Shown in pieces: positions 35,387 to 44,911 of a stretch of 47,849 bases of DNA. Every line of letters begins with the position of its first letter. The first letter of the stretch is position 1. Source of the DNA: Methylobacterium sp. GTDB lineage: Bacteria; Pseudomonadota; Alphaproteobacteria; Rhizobiales; Beijerinckiaceae. The notes beneath the pieces are model-generated. The model did no database searches. It saw only the letters and a program-made list of their open reading frames with translations, and was not told the DNA's origin. The stretch covers positions 1 to 47,849 of the forward strand of contig PNLY01000036.1 in the NCBI GenBank assembly GCA_013823325.1, written 5' to 3'. The position numbers were made by a program, and so were the translations under genes.

Positions 35387-35908
35387 TCAGCGACAGAATT
35401 CGGCGCAGCCGGACTGCCAGAACGGCGCCTGTCCATCAAGCGCCGGTACCGAGGGACGCGGCTTGGCGCCCGGCAGATCGCTGGGCACCGGCACGACCAG
35501 CTCCCACCAGCGATGGGCGCATTGCGAGCGGAAAGCCATCTGGTCGCTGATCGAGGTGTTCTCGCGGGCCAGCACCGCATCGAGCGCATCGCAGGCGCGG
35601 CGGAGCGCGGCGTCATTCGCGTCGGCGGGCTCGTTGGCGTAATCATGGAAGGCCGCTGTGAAGGCCTCCATCTCGCGGGCGATATGCGGCCAGTCCTGAC
35701 GGCCGAGATTCCAGGCGTCCATCCATTCGCGTACCACCGTCTCGACCGCCTCGGCCTTGGGCTTGCCGGCGACCTTGCGGGCGGTGGTCAGCATATGGCG
35801 CATCAGTTCGGCGCGGGCATGGAGCTGGCGGGCGGCGAGCGCGGCCGTCTGCATCGCCAGAATCGCGCGCTCGGCCTCGAGCTGCAGCTCCTCGACGAAA
35901 TGGGCCAT
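35387..35908 (-). CDS. Hypothetical protein
   Basis: 173-residue soluble protein, not recognised. The first 100 residues are predicted helical with several Trp (REWMDAWNLGRQDWPHIAREM), and two Cys-bearing ends (RRACDALD and FWQSGCAEFCR). A good ribosome site (GGAGGCGG on the coding strand) precedes the ATG, and composition is normal. It lies 12 bp downstream of the nucleoside hydrolase gene on the same strand, so it is probably part of that operon. Confidence 0.65.
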   Translation of the reverse strand: MAHFVEELQLEAERAILAMQTAALAARQLHARAELMRHMLTTARKVAGKPKAEAVETVVREWMDAWNLGRQDWPHIAREMEAFTAAFHDYANEPADANDAALRRACDALDAVLARENTSISDQMAFRSQCAHRWWELVVPVPSDLPGAKPRPSVPALDGQAPFWQSGCAEFCR

Positions 35909-35920
35909 TTCCGCCTCCGA

Positions 35921-36850
35921 TCACGGCAATGTCGCGAGCCGGTCGAACAGGCGCTGGAACAGCGCGTCCGCCTCGACGCTCGCGACGACATGGGCATTGG
36001 CCGGCCGCTTGAGCCGGCCGTTCCAGTCGATGGTGGTGCGCCCCCGCAAGGGGCCGTCGCCAGTCTCGACCTCGACGAAACAGTCGCGACCCGAAAAGAG
36101 TTCCGGCCAGAGCAGGAAGGCGATCACGCAGGGGTCGTGCATGGGATGGCCGGCGGTGCCGAGCCCGCCGGGGCGCGGACGGGTCAGCATGCCATGGACC
36201 GCCCTGCCGGTCGCGTTGCCGAACGAGAGCAGGCGCGCGACCTGTTCATGCGAAGCGATCGCCTGATGGGTGACGCCGAGCCCGAACATCACGATTGGCC
36301 GGCCGCAGCCGAAGACGATCGCGGCGGCGTGCGGATCGACATGCACGTTGAACTCGGCCGCTGGGGTGATGTTGCCGAGCGCCAGCGCCCCGCCCATCAG
36401 CACGATGCGCTTCACCTTGGCGAGCACATCTGGCGCCAGTCGGAAGGCCAAGGCGAGATTGGTCAGCGGGCCGAGCGGGCAGAGCGTGACGCTGTCGTCG
36501 GGCGCGGCGCGCAAGATCGCGATCAGTGCGTCGACGGCATGGATTGAGCTAGCTTTGCCGCGAGCCGGCGGCAGGTCGGCGCCCGCCAGCCCATCGGGCC
36601 CGCAGACGAATTCGGCGGTCGAGAGGGGAAACAGCAGCGGCCGATCGGCGCCGGCATGGACCGGCACGTCTTCGCGCCCGGCGAGCTCGCGGATGCGCAG
36701 CGCGTTGGCGGTGGTCAAAGCGAGCGGGACATTGCCGGCGACGGTGGTGATCGCCTTGAGGTCGAGTTCCGGGCTGGCGAAGGCGAGCAGCAGGGCGACC
36801 GCGTCGTCCTGGCCGGGATCGGTGTCGATGACGATCGTTTCGCCGGCCAT
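35921..36850 (-). CDS. Inosine/uridine-preferring nucleoside hydrolase
   Basis: 309-residue Ca-dependent N-ribohydrolase. The hallmark DTDPGQDDA is at residues 9-17, with calcium ligands Asp; further signature VLMGGALALGNITPAAEFNVHVDPHAA near 150-175 and the late HDPCVIAFLL near 239. Enzymes release ribose and a base from nucleosides. It lies one base after the ABC ATPase gene, suggesting that the released pentose or the imported nucleoside links to the transporter. Good call for family; substrate preference unknown. Confidence 0.92.
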   Translation of the reverse strand: MAGETIVIDTDPGQDDAVALLLAFASPELDLKAITTVAGNVPLALTTANALRIRELAGREDVPVHAGADRPLLFPLSTAEFVCGPDGLAGADLPPARGKASSIHAVDALIAILRAAPDDSVTLCPLGPLTNLALAFRLAPDVLAKVKRIVLMGGALALGNITPAAEFNVHVDPHAAAIVFGCGRPIVMFGLGVTHQAIASHEQVARLLSFGNATGRAVHGMLTRPRPGGLGTAGHPMHDPCVIAFLLWPELFSGRDCFVEVETGDGPLRGRTTIDWNGRLKRPANAHVVASVEADALFQRLFDRLATLP

Positions 36851-36851
36851 C

Positions 36852-37613
36852 TCAGGCCGCCCTGGCGTTGCCGGTCATGATCATGCGGCTGAGGTCGTCG
36901 GCGGAGAGGTCGCCGAGCGGCTGGTCGACATACTTGCGGCCAGCGCCCATGATCACCACCCGGTCGGCGAGCGCGACGACGTCGCGCATATTGTGGCTGA
37001 TCAGCAGCACCGTCCTGCCGTCGGCCTTGAGCTTGCGGATCAGGTCGAGGACCAGGGCGGTCTCCTTGACGCCGAGCGCCGCCGTCGGCTCGTCCATGAT
37101 GATGATCTCGGCCTTCCAGCGCAGGGCGCGCGAGATCGCGACCGCCTGGCGCTGGCCGCCCGAGAGCCGCTCGACCGGCCGGTCCATGTCCTCGACCGTG
37201 ACCGAGAGCTGCTTGAGGAAGCCGCGCGCCTCCTGCGCCATCCGCTTCTTGTCGAGCACGCGCAGGAAGGGCAGCAGCAGCGGCCGTGTCAGCTCCGAGC
37301 CCATGAAGACGTTCTGGGCGATGGAGAGGCGCGGGGCGAGCGCGAGATCCTGATAGATCGTCGCGACGCCATGGCTGAGCGCATCATGCGGCGAGGCGAA
37401 GACAACCTCCTTGCCGCGCATCGCAAGCGTGCCCGAGGTCGCCTCCTCGGCGCCGGAGATCACCTTGATCAGGCTCGACTTGCCGGCGCCGTTGTCGCCG
37501 CAGAGGGCGACGACCTCGCCGGCGAAGATGTCGAGATCGACCTCGCGCACCGCCACGACCGGGCCGTAGGCCTTGCCGATGCCGCGGAGGGAGAGGAGGG
37601 GTGTGGCGGTCAT
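36852..37613 (-). CDS. Single-domain sugar ABC ATPase (FrcA/RbsA-like)
   Basis: 253-residue ATPase with Walker A GDNGAGKSSLIK, signature LSGGQRQAVAISRAL and Walker B IIIMDEPTAALG. Only one nucleotide-binding domain is present, as in fructose-type FrcA rather than two-domain RbsA. The start is ATG 37613 with GGAGAG seven bases upstream; a TTG two codons earlier is less likely. A palindromic repeat separates it from the binding-protein gene upstream in the operon. Confidence 0.92.
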   Translation of the reverse strand: MTATPLLSLRGIGKAYGPVVAVREVDLDIFAGEVVALCGDNGAGKSSLIKVISGAEEATSGTLAMRGKEVVFASPHDALSHGVATIYQDLALAPRLSIAQNVFMGSELTRPLLLPFLRVLDKKRMAQEARGFLKQLSVTVEDMDRPVERLSGGQRQAVAISRALRWKAEIIIMDEPTAALGVKETALVLDLIRKLKADGRTVLLISHNMRDVVALADRVVIMGAGRKYVDQPLGDLSADDLSRMIMTGNARAA

Positions 37614-37628
37614 TGACAAGCTCTCCTT

Positions 37629-37774
37629 CCTTCTCCCCTCGGGGGAGAAGGTGGCAGCGCGCAGCGCTGACGGATGAGGGAAGTCAGGCGCGACCCGACC
37701 ACCAACGCACCCAGTCGCACCGCCCTCATCCGAGCCAGCTCCGCCGACCCACCTTCTCCCCCGAGGGGAGAAGG
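37629..37774. repeat. Palindromic repeat (family B copy 2), 26-bp perfect arms
   Basis: Bases 37629-37654 are perfectly complementary to 37749-37774 (26 bp), and each arm is nearly self-palindromic (CTTCTCCCC TCG GGGGAGAAG). It matches the copy at 21436-21583 in words such as GAGAAGGTGG and CGGATGAGG. It lies between the binding-protein stop codon and the ATPase start on the minus strand, the same position relative to a binding-protein gene. Confidence 0.92.
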
Positions 37775-37791
37775 AAAGGCGCGATACTCCG

Positions 37792-38733
37792 TCACTTCAG
37801 GAACTGCTGGACGTTGTTCTTGTCGACCAAGACGGCGTCGGTGAAGAGATAGGGGCCGGAGGTGATCGTCTCCTTCGGCTTCTTGTCGACGACGATGGTC
37901 TGGATCGCGTCGACCGCCTGCTTGCCCATCTCCTCGAACGGGATCGAGACGGTGGCAGTGAAGGTCGAGGCCGGGTCGGCGATCCGGGCATAGGTCTCCT
38001 TGCCGCCATCGACCGAGACCAGCGGAATCTGGCCTTTCTTCACGCCTTGCGCCTGCAGGAGGTCGTCGATGATATAGGCTTGGCCGTCGAACGAGGCCCA
38101 GATGCCGTTGATCTTGCCCTGGTTCTGCAGCAGCAGCGCCTGCATGCCGGCGCGGACGTCGTCGCGCCAGCTCTGGGTGCGGGCCATCGAGAACTTGCCG
38201 AGTTCCTTCACGCCCTGGTTCTCGGAGAGCACGTTGTCGAGCAGCTTGCCGCGGATGCGCGAGGCGACGTTGAGGTCGAAGCGGGCGGTGATGATGTTGC
38301 CCTGATAGCCGAGCTGGCCGAGCAGATAGAGCGCAGCCTCGGCGCCGACCTTGTACTCATTGCTCTGGATGTCGAAGAGCGCGTGCGGGCTTGAACCCGA
38401 CTGCACGGTGATCACCGGGATTTTGGCGTCCTTGGCCGCCTTGAACTGGGCGTCGGCCTCGACCGGCTTGCCCATGGCGATGATGATCGCATCGACCTTC
38501 TTGGCGATCAGCGCGTCGAACTGCTCGGCATGCTTGGGCAGCGCCCCTTCCGAGTTCAGCAGCGTGACGGTCCAGCCCTTGGCCTTGGCCGCGGCGGCGG
38601 CGGCATTGGCGACGCGGGCATGCGTCTCCGACGAGAACTGGAAGCCGATGACGCCGAGTTCGAAGGCCCCCGCCCCCTGAGCCATCGCGACGACGGCGGC
38701 CGCCGCCAGCAGAACCTTCCTCAAACCGACCAT
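37792..38733 (-). CDS. Sugar ABC transporter periplasmic binding protein (RbsB-like)
   Basis: 313-residue periplasmic binding protein with signal peptide ending QGAGA (about residue 23). Family-2 fold is seen in FELGVIGFQFSSETHARV, KKVDAIIIAMGKPVEA, and VSVDGGKETYARIADPASTFTATVSIPFEEMGKQAVDAI. It follows a permease gene? No: it is the upstream-facing neighbour of the RbsC-like permease (38767-39708) on the same strand. Ligand is likely a pentose, polyol or related sugar by family. Confidence 0.92.
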   Translation of the reverse strand: MVGLRKVLLAAAAVVAMAQGAGAFELGVIGFQFSSETHARVANAAAAAAKAKGWTVTLLNSEGALPKHAEQFDALIAKKVDAIIIAMGKPVEADAQFKAAKDAKIPVITVQSGSSPHALFDIQSNEYKVGAEAALYLLGQLGYQGNIITARFDLNVASRIRGKLLDNVLSENQGVKELGKFSMARTQSWRDDVRAGMQALLLQNQGKINGIWASFDGQAYIIDDLLQAQGVKKGQIPLVSVDGGKETYARIADPASTFTATVSIPFEEMGKQAVDAIQTIVVDKKPKETITSGPYLFTDAVLVDKNNVQQFLK

Positions 38734-38766
38734 GACGACCTCTCCCCTCGTTATCGTTGTGAACTG

Positions 38767-39708
38767 TCAGACCTTGAACGCCGCCTTTTTCAACGCGCTG
38801 GCCGAGAAGGCGACCGAGCCGATGATGATGACGCCGAGAAAGATGTCCTGAACGTAATAGGCTGCGCCCATCAGCACCAAGCCATTGCCGAGCACCTTCA
38901 GCACCAACGCCGCGAAGACGGTGCCGGGGATGTTGGGCTTGCCGGGCTCGAACATGGTCATCCCCAGCAGCACGGCGGCGATGGCGTAGAGCAGGTAATC
39001 GCCCGCCATGTTCGGCGCGGCCGAGGACAGGTTGGCGGCGAGCAGCACGGCGGTGATGCCGGCGCAGAGCCCGGTCAGCAGCATGCCGATGCGCTTCATC
39101 CTGAAGGTGGCGATGCCGGAGAGCCGCGCCGCCTCGTCGGCCTCGCCGGTTGCGACCATATGGGCGCCGGTGCGGGTCCATTTGATCAGGCCATAGGTCA
39201 GGAGGGTGACGGCGGTGAGCCAGATCAAGAGGTTGGGGATGCCGAAGCTCGTGCCACGAGCGAGGCCGGTGAACGAGACCGGCCAGCGCCCGACGAAGGC
39301 GACGCCCTGCGTGATCATGAAGGCGAAGCCCCTGGCGATCGCCGCCGTACCGAGGGTCATGATCAGCGAAGGCACGCGCAGCACCGTGACGCCATAGCCA
39401 TTGGCCGCGCCGCAGAGGAGCCCGACCAGCAGTCCCGCCGTAACCGCGAGCGCCGGGTGCTGCTGGCCCTGGATCAGCCAGCCGGTGACGACGGCCGAGA
39501 GGCTCGCGACCTCGGCGATCGAGAGGTCGAGCTCGGAGACGATCAGGGCGAGCGTGAAGCCGATCGCCAGGATGGCGAGGAAGCTCGTATCCTTCAGCAC
39601 GTTGACGATGTTCATCGTCGTCGCGAAGTTCGGCGCGAAGGCGACGAAAAAGACGATCAGGACGAGGCCGGCGAGCGCGGTGCCGTAGCGGCCAATGATC
39701 TCGCGCAT
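38767..39708 (-). CDS. Sugar ABC permease (RbsC/FrcC-like)
   Basis: 313-residue inner-membrane permease with 8-10 hydrophobic segments. The motif ALIVSELDLSIAEVASLSAVVTG near 55-77 corresponds to the conserved GxxDLSVG region of RbsC-type permeases, and GLCAGITAVLLAANLSSAAPNMAGDYLL near 213-240 matches the second conserved stretch. The stop codon of the SDR gene upstream (minus-strand order) is 2 bp before the start. Single permease gene forms a homodimer in this family. Confidence 0.93.
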   Translation of the reverse strand: MREIIGRYGTALAGLVLIVFFVAFAPNFATTMNIVNVLKDTSFLAILAIGFTLALIVSELDLSIAEVASLSAVVTGWLIQGQQHPALAVTAGLLVGLLCGAANGYGVTVLRVPSLIMTLGTAAIARGFAFMITQGVAFVGRWPVSFTGLARGTSFGIPNLLIWLTAVTLLTYGLIKWTRTGAHMVATGEADEAARLSGIATFRMKRIGMLLTGLCAGITAVLLAANLSSAAPNMAGDYLLYAIAAVLLGMTMFEPGKPNIPGTVFAALVLKVLGNGLVLMGAAYYVQDIFLGVIIIGSVAFSASALKKAAFKV

Positions 39709-39710
39709 CG

Positions 39711-40490
39711 TCAGGCGGTTCCCTTGGCGATCGCCGAGATCGGCGAGAGGATCTCGATGCCGCCGGTGACCGGGAGCAGCGCGCCGGTGACGAAGGCGGC
39801 GGCCGGCGAGAGCAGGAAGGCGATGACCCCGGCGACATCCTCGGGACGGCCGAGCCGCCCGAGCGGGGTACGCTGCGAGGCGCCCTCGACCAGCGCGTTG
39901 AATTCCTTGGCGAAGCCGCCGCGCACCATCGGCGTGTCGATGATCCCCGGGGCGACCGCATTGACGCGAATGGCGTGACGGCCGAGTTGCTGGGCCATGC
40001 CATAGGTCAATGTCGCGACGCCGCCCTTGGCCGAGCCATAGGCGAGGTTTGCCCCGCCATTGCTATGGGCGATCGAGGAGATGTGGACGATGGCGCCGCC
40101 CTCGCCCTGCTCGATCATCCGACGGGCGGCGGCCTTCGAGACGCGGAAGACGGCAGAGAGGTTGATGTCGACGAGCCTGTCCCATTCCTCGTCCTCCATC
40201 TCGACCATCGGCACCGGGCGCGAGGCGCCGGCTCCGGTGACGAGATTGTCGAGCCTTCCGAAGCGCTCGACCGCGAGCTCGACCAGCGTGCCGGCGAGAT
40301 CACGATCACGGACATCGCCGGTCATGGCGGCGACGTCGGCGCCTTCAGCCTGAAGCCGATCAGCCAGCTCGACCAGCGGAGCGGCCTCCAGCCCGGAGAG
40401 GACGAGCCTGTGCGACGGTGCCAGCGTCATCGCGAGCGCGCTGCCAATACCGCCGGAAGCGCCAGTGATCAGGGTGACAGGCTTCGGCAT
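39711..40490 (-). CDS. SDR-family oxidoreductase (polyol/sugar dehydrogenase candidate)
   Basis: 259-residue classical SDR: TGASGGIG near residues 9-16, Asp in TGDVRDRD, catalytic Ser in HISSIAH and Tyr-Lys in YGSAK. I start at ATG 40490, where the family N-terminus (MPKPVTLITGASGG) begins; the longer frame adds 128 residues of shadow-like sequence. Cotranscription with the ABC transporter and the kinase suggests oxidation of a sugar alcohol to a ketose that the FGGY kinase phosphorylates. Confidence 0.88.
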   Translation of the reverse strand: MPKPVTLITGASGGIGSALAMTLAPSHRLVLSGLEAAPLVELADRLQAEGADVAAMTGDVRDRDLAGTLVELAVERFGRLDNLVTGAGASRPVPMVEMEDEEWDRLVDINLSAVFRVSKAAARRMIEQGEGGAIVHISSIAHSNGGANLAYGSAKGGVATLTYGMAQQLGRHAIRVNAVAPGIIDTPMVRGGFAKEFNALVEGASQRTPLGRLGRPEDVAGVIAFLLSPAAAFVTGALLPVTGGIEILSPISAIAKGTA

Positions 40491-40611
40491 CAGCCGACCT
40501 TGCCGACGACCGGGGAGAGACGAAACGCGGCGATGCGACGCGAAGGCGACATGGACCTCTCTCTGGAAACTGGTTCGATCTGGGTAAGACGCCAACTCAC
40601 CAGCCGCAACG

Positions 40612-42156
40612 TCAATCGGCGTGCAGGCTCGCGGTTGCAGACGCATGGCGCGCGAGGCCGGCGAGCGGACCATCTTCCTGTGCAGCGGCGACGAGATCGC
40701 GAGAGATCGGCACCAGCGCATCCTCGGCCCGGCGGAATAGGGCAAAGAGCGCGTCATAGGGCAGCTTGCGGGCGGGATCGGGCTCGAAATGACGCGCGAC
40801 GGTGACGAGCGCCTGCTGCGCGTCGGCGAGAGAGGCGAAACGGCCGAGCCCCGTGAAAGCGATGATCGCGGCACCGAGCAGGCCCGGCTCCTTCGAAGCT
40901 GCTACGACGACCGGCCGACCGCAGAGATCGGCCTTGATCTGACTCCAGACCGGATTGGCCGCAGCGCCGCCGCCGAAGCGGATTTCGGTTGCTTCCCGGC
41001 CGAGCGCGGCTTCAGCCCGCTCCAGCACGACCCGGTTGAGGCAGGCGACGCCCTCCAGCACCGCGAAGGCAAGGTCGGTCGGTCCATGCCGGCGGTTCAG
41101 CCCGACGAGCGCGCCACGCAGGGACGGGTCCCAGTAAGGCACGCGCTCGCCCTGGAGGTAGGGCAGGAAGAGCAGGGGCTGCGGCTGGCGCGGCCCCGCA
41201 AGCAGCGCATCGATCTCCTGCCCCACCGCCGCGCCATCGCGCCCGAGCAGCGCCAGCAGCCAGGAAACGGTGTCGGCGCCGGTCTGGCTGGGGCCGCCGA
41301 GCTGGAACACGCCGCGCCAATCGACGGTGAGCAAACCCTCCGCCCGCGCCGGCTCGCGGCCGACGACGCCGAGCACCTCGGTGGTGCCGGAGATATTGTA
41401 GGCGAAGCCCTCGCGCATGGCGCCGAGGCCGACCACCGCCGCCCAGGTATCGTTCGAGGCGCAGAACACCGGCTTGCCGGTGAGACGGTCGAGCGGCGCG
41501 GGCAGGCCGGGCTGGATCGGGCCGACCTGCTCCCAGGGCTCCAGCATGTCCGGTAGGATTGCGGCGGGAACACCGGTCGCGCTTAGCAGATCGCGACCTT
41601 CATGCGGGCTCGCCGCGGCCAGCAAGCGCGCCAGCGAGACGGGGTCGCTGGCCCGCCGGCCGGTCAGGCAGAAATTCAGATAGTCCTTCGGCTCGAGCAG
41701 GCAGGCGAGCCTGCCAAAAACCTCGGGCTCCTGCTCGCGGAGCCAGGCGAGACGGGCGAACGGGTGGAAGGCGTTGACCGCGGCGCTTTCCGGATGAGCT
41801 GTACTCAGCCTCTCGCGCAAACGCGCTGCGAGCGCGTCGGCGCGCATGTCCTTCCAGGTCATCGCCGGGCGCAGCGATCGGCCCTCGCTATCGAGAAAGA
41901 TCTGCGTCCGGGTGACGCCGCAGATCGCAACGGCTTCGATCGCATCGAACAGCGCCGGAGCCTCGATCGCCAGCCTGGCACAAGCCTCGATCAGGAGCGT
42001 CCACCAGGCTTCCGGGTCGACCTCGGAAGCGCCAAAGCGATCGTCGCGGCTCGCCGGCCCGGCAATGGCGTGCTGAGCGCGGGTCGCTCCGGTGTCATCG
42101 ACGAGGGCAGCGCGGAACGAGGTGCCGCCGAGATCGCAGGCGAGGACGATGCTCAT
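40612..42156 (-). CDS. FGGY-family carbohydrate kinase (xylulokinase-like)
   Basis: 514-residue ATP-dependent sugar kinase. N-terminal phosphate-1 motif CDLGGTSFRAALVDDTG near residues 7-23; TWKDMRA near 98; the middle FGGY part ASNDTWAAVVGLGAM near 243; and a C-terminal FGGGAAANPVWSQIKADLCGRPV near 405-427. Family members phosphorylate xylulose, ribulose, glycerol or related substrates; the neighbours (ABC importer, SDR, nucleoside hydrolase) fit a pentulose or tetrulose. First gene of the minus-strand cluster; a 121-bp gap separates it from the SDR gene. Confidence 0.92.
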   Translation of the reverse strand: MSIVLACDLGGTSFRAALVDDTGATRAQHAIAGPASRDDRFGASEVDPEAWWTLLIEACARLAIEAPALFDAIEAVAICGVTRTQIFLDSEGRSLRPAMTWKDMRADALAARLRERLSTAHPESAAVNAFHPFARLAWLREQEPEVFGRLACLLEPKDYLNFCLTGRRASDPVSLARLLAAASPHEGRDLLSATGVPAAILPDMLEPWEQVGPIQPGLPAPLDRLTGKPVFCASNDTWAAVVGLGAMREGFAYNISGTTEVLGVVGREPARAEGLLTVDWRGVFQLGGPSQTGADTVSWLLALLGRDGAAVGQEIDALLAGPRQPQPLLFLPYLQGERVPYWDPSLRGALVGLNRRHGPTDLAFAVLEGVACLNRVVLERAEAALGREATEIRFGGGAAANPVWSQIKADLCGRPVVVAASKEPGLLGAAIIAFTGLGRFASLADAQQALVTVARHFEPDPARKLPYDALFALFRRAEDALVPISRDLVAAAQEDGPLAGLARHASATASLHAD

Positions 42157-42187
42157 CTCCTCGCCCTGCGTCAGGAACGGGCGAGCG

Positions 42188-43489
42188 TCAAGCGGCGCGG
42201 TCCTTCATGCCACCATCCGTGAGCCGGTACCAGGCGATGATCGCCGAGACGTAGAGCTCGTTCAGCGCGTGCAGCGGCAAGGGCGTGATCGCGGTCACCG
42301 GGAAGGGCAGGCTCGCCCGGTCGCCGGTCGAGAGATACTGCGCCATCGCCTTGCCCATCGCCGTCTGCAGGCCGACGCCGCGGCCCATGCAGCCGATGTC
42401 AACGAGAAGTCCGGGCTCCGGCTCGTGCAGATGCGGCAGGAAATCGCGGGTCAGCGCGAGGCGACCGCACCAGCGATAGTCGATGCGCAGGCCCTTGGCC
42501 TGCGGGTACATCTTGCCGACGACCCGTTCGAGATGGGCCCAGTCGGCTTCGCCCTGCGGCTCGCGGAAAGGGCCGCGCCCGCCCATCAGCAGGCGGTTGG
42601 TGTGGTCCTTGCGGAAATAGAGCAACAACTGGCGGGTGTCGGAGGTGACCTGGCCCTCGGGCAGGATCGTGCCGGCGAGATTATCCGAGAGGGGCTCAGT
42701 GGCGACGATGAAGGAGTTCGGCCGGATCACCGTCTGGCGCAGCTTCGGGATCAGGTCGCCGGTATAGCCGTTGGTCGCGATCACCACGCGCGGCGCGGTG
42801 ACGCTGGCGCCCTGCGCGGTGCGCACGACCCAATTGCCGCCGTCGCGCCGCAGGCCGGTGACCGCGCTCTGGCCGTGGATCGCGACGCCCGCCCTCTGCG
42901 CGGCGCGGGCGAGGCCACGGGCATAGGCAAGGGGCTGGACGCCGCCGCCGCGCGGGTCGAGCCAGCCGCCGAGATAGCGGTCGGTGCCGAGCAGACGGCT
43001 GGCTGCATCGGCGTCGAGATAGCGGGCGGCGACGCCGCGCATGCTCCATTGCTCGGCCCGGCGCTTCACCGTCTCGACCATGGCCGGCGTATGTGCGCCC
43101 TGGATCCAGCCGGCGCGGCGATGCGGCACGTCCATGCCGTGCTTCTCGATCAGCCCGAAGACGAGATTGGCGGTCGAGCCGACGAAGGAGACCAGGGCTT
43201 CGCCGGCCTCGGGCCCATACTTCGAGACGATCTCGCTGGGATCGTATTTGATGCCGGGGATGACCTGGCCGCCATTGCGCCCCGAGGCGCCCCAGCCCGG
43301 CTCGCGCGCTTCGAGCACGACGACGGAGACGCCGGCCTCGGCGAGGTGCAGCGCCGTCGAGAGGCCGGCATAGCCGGCGCCGACGATGCAGACATCGGCC
43401 CGTGCATCGGCCGCGAGCGGCGGCGTCTGCGGCGCGGCGGGGGCGGTCGCGTGCCAGAGCGAGGGCTGCAGCGGGAAGGGTTCGGCCAT
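42188..43489 (-). CDS. FAD-dependent oxidoreductase, DAO family (PuuB-like)
   Basis: 433-residue amino acid/amine oxidase-type flavoprotein. Nucleotide-binding motif VCIVGAGYAGLSTALHLAEAG near residues 33-53, GWGASGRNGGQVIPG near 69-83, and C-terminal GLLVDIGCMGRGVGLQTAMGKAMA near 360-385. The GWGASGRNGG region is characteristic of the gamma-glutamylputrescine oxidase/PuuB-like subgroup. It is 11 bp downstream of the ABC ATPase gene, so it probably oxidises the imported amine or amino acid. An XRE-cupin regulator of PuuR type lies at the other end of the cluster, supporting a polyamine or amino acid role. Confidence 0.88.
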   Translation of the reverse strand: MAEPFPLQPSLWHATAPAAPQTPPLAADARADVCIVGAGYAGLSTALHLAEAGVSVVVLEAREPGWGASGRNGGQVIPGIKYDPSEIVSKYGPEAGEALVSFVGSTANLVFGLIEKHGMDVPHRRAGWIQGAHTPAMVETVKRRAEQWSMRGVAARYLDADAASRLLGTDRYLGGWLDPRGGGVQPLAYARGLARAAQRAGVAIHGQSAVTGLRRDGGNWVVRTAQGASVTAPRVVIATNGYTGDLIPKLRQTVIRPNSFIVATEPLSDNLAGTILPEGQVTSDTRQLLLYFRKDHTNRLLMGGRGPFREPQGEADWAHLERVVGKMYPQAKGLRIDYRWCGRLALTRDFLPHLHEPEPGLLVDIGCMGRGVGLQTAMGKAMAQYLSTGDRASLPFPVTAITPLPLHALNELYVSAIIAWYRLTDGGMKDRAA

Positions 43490-43500
43490 GTCGATGTCCC

Positions 43501-44232
43501 CTAGATCGGCTTGAGCACGCGGCGCAAAAAGTCCTGCGTACGCGGATTGCGCGGCGCACTCAGCACCTCGCGGGCGGCGCCTTCCTCGACGATGACGCCT
43601 CCGTCGAGGAAAAGGACGCGATCGGCGACCTCGCGGGCGAAGCCCATCTCGTGGGTGACGACCAGCATGGTCATGCCCTCCTCGGCGAGGCTCTTCATCA
43701 CGCCGAGCACCTCGCCGACCAGCTCGGGATCGAGGGCCGAGGTCGGCTCGTCGAAGAGGATCGCCTTGGGCTGCATGGCGAGCGCCCGGGCGATGGCGAC
43801 GCGCTGCATCTGGCCGCCAGAGAGCTGGGCCGGATGGGCGCCGAACTTGTCGGCGAGGCCGACGCGGGCGAGCAGGTCGCGGCCGCGCTCCATTGCCTGC
43901 GCAGCCGGCTCCTTCTTCACATGGATCGGTCCCTCGACGACGTTCTCGAGCGCGGTCCGGTGCGGGAACAGGTTGAAGCGCTGGAACACCATCGCCATTG
44001 CGGTGCGGATCGCCCGGATCGAGCGGTCGGCGCGGTCGACCTTGGCTCCGTCGACCGTGATCGCGCCGCCATCATAGGATTCGAGCCCGTTGATGCAGCG
44101 CAGGATCGTCGACTTGCCGGAGCCGGACGGGCCGATCAGGCAGACGACCTCGCCACGCTGGACGCTGCCGGTGATGCCCTTCAGCACCTGATGGGCGCCG
44201 AAGCTCTTGGTGACGCCCGAAAGCTCGATCAT
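43501..44232 (-). CDS. Polar amino acid ABC ATPase (GlnQ/HisP type)
   Basis: 243-residue ATPase. Walker [14 protein letters not shown] near 32, signature [15 protein letters not shown] near 138, Walker [15 protein letters not shown] near 158 and H-loop [14 protein letters not shown]. Length and motifs fit the polar amino acid uptake family. Its start overlaps the permease stop by 4 nt. Confidence 0.95.
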   Translation of the reverse strand: MIELSGVTKSFGAHQVLKGITGSVQRGEVVCLIGPSGSGKSTILRCINGLESYDGGAITVDGAKVDRADRSIRAIRTAMAMVFQRFNLFPHRTALENVVEGPIHVKKEPAAQAMERGRDLLARVGLADKFGAHPAQLSGGQMQRVAIARALAMQPKAILFDEPTSALDPELVGEVLGVMKSLAEEGMTMLVVTHEMGFAREVADRVLFLDGGVIVEEGAAREVLSAPRNPRTQDFLRRVLKPI

Positions 44233-44891
44233 CGCCTGGCTCCCTTGCCGAAGCGGCGCTCCAGCCAGCCGACGAAGGCGATCAGCGGCAGGCTCATAGA
44301 GAGATAGAGCAGCGCGACCAGCGTGTAGACCGTCATGTTCTTGAAGGTCGAGGAGGCCAGGATCTGGCCCTGCAGCGTCAGCTCGGCGACGGTGATGGTC
44401 GAGGCCTGCGAGGAATCCTTCAGCATCATGATCATGATGTTGCCATAGGGCGGCAGGATCACCTTGATCGCCTGGGGCAGGATCACCCGGCGCATCATCA
44501 GGAACCAGCCCATGCCGATCGACTCGGCAGCCTCGACCTGACCGTGGTCGATCGCCTCGATGCCGGCTCGGAAGTTCTCGGAATGATAGGCGGAATAGGC
44601 GATGCCGAGCCCGATGATCGAGGCCTGCAGCGCCGTCAGCGCCACGCCGAATTCCGGGAAGACGAAGTAGATGTAGAAGAGCTGCACCAGGATCGGGATG
44701 CCGCGCAGCGTGTTGACGATCACCTTGGCGATGAAGGCGAGCCAGGCGATGCCGGAGACGCGCATCAGCGCCCAGACCAGCCCGAGCACGGTGGAGATCG
44801 CCAAGGAACCAAGCGTCACCAATACGGTGAACTTAAGGCCCTGGAGCAGGATCGGCAGGAAGGTGCCGACATCGCGCAGGATGGTCTGCAT
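44229..44891 (-). CDS. Polar amino acid ABC permease (HisM/GlnP type)
   Basis: 220-residue inner-membrane permease with about five membrane segments. The EAA loop reads [35 protein letters not shown] near 118-150. Only one permease gene is present, so a homodimer is likely. It follows the binding-protein gene after an 84-bp gap with a hairpin. Confidence 0.95.
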   Translation of the reverse strand: MQTILRDVGTFLPILLQGLKFTVLVTLGSLAISTVLGLVWALMRVSGIAWLAFIAKVIVNTLRGIPILVQLFYIYFVFPEFGVALTALQASIIGLGIAYSAYHSENFRAGIEAIDHGQVEAAESIGMGWFLMMRRVILPQAIKVILPPYGNIMIMMLKDSSQASTITVAELTLQGQILASSTFKNMTVYTLVALLYLSMSLPLIAFVGWLERRFGKGARR

Positions 44892-44911
44892 GAGCTCGAA
44901 CTATCTGAACG

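Noticed and set aside
38357..40003. 548-codon minus-strand frame over the sugar permease and binding-protein genes
   Set aside because: It crosses two well-defined genes in another frame and has shadow composition.
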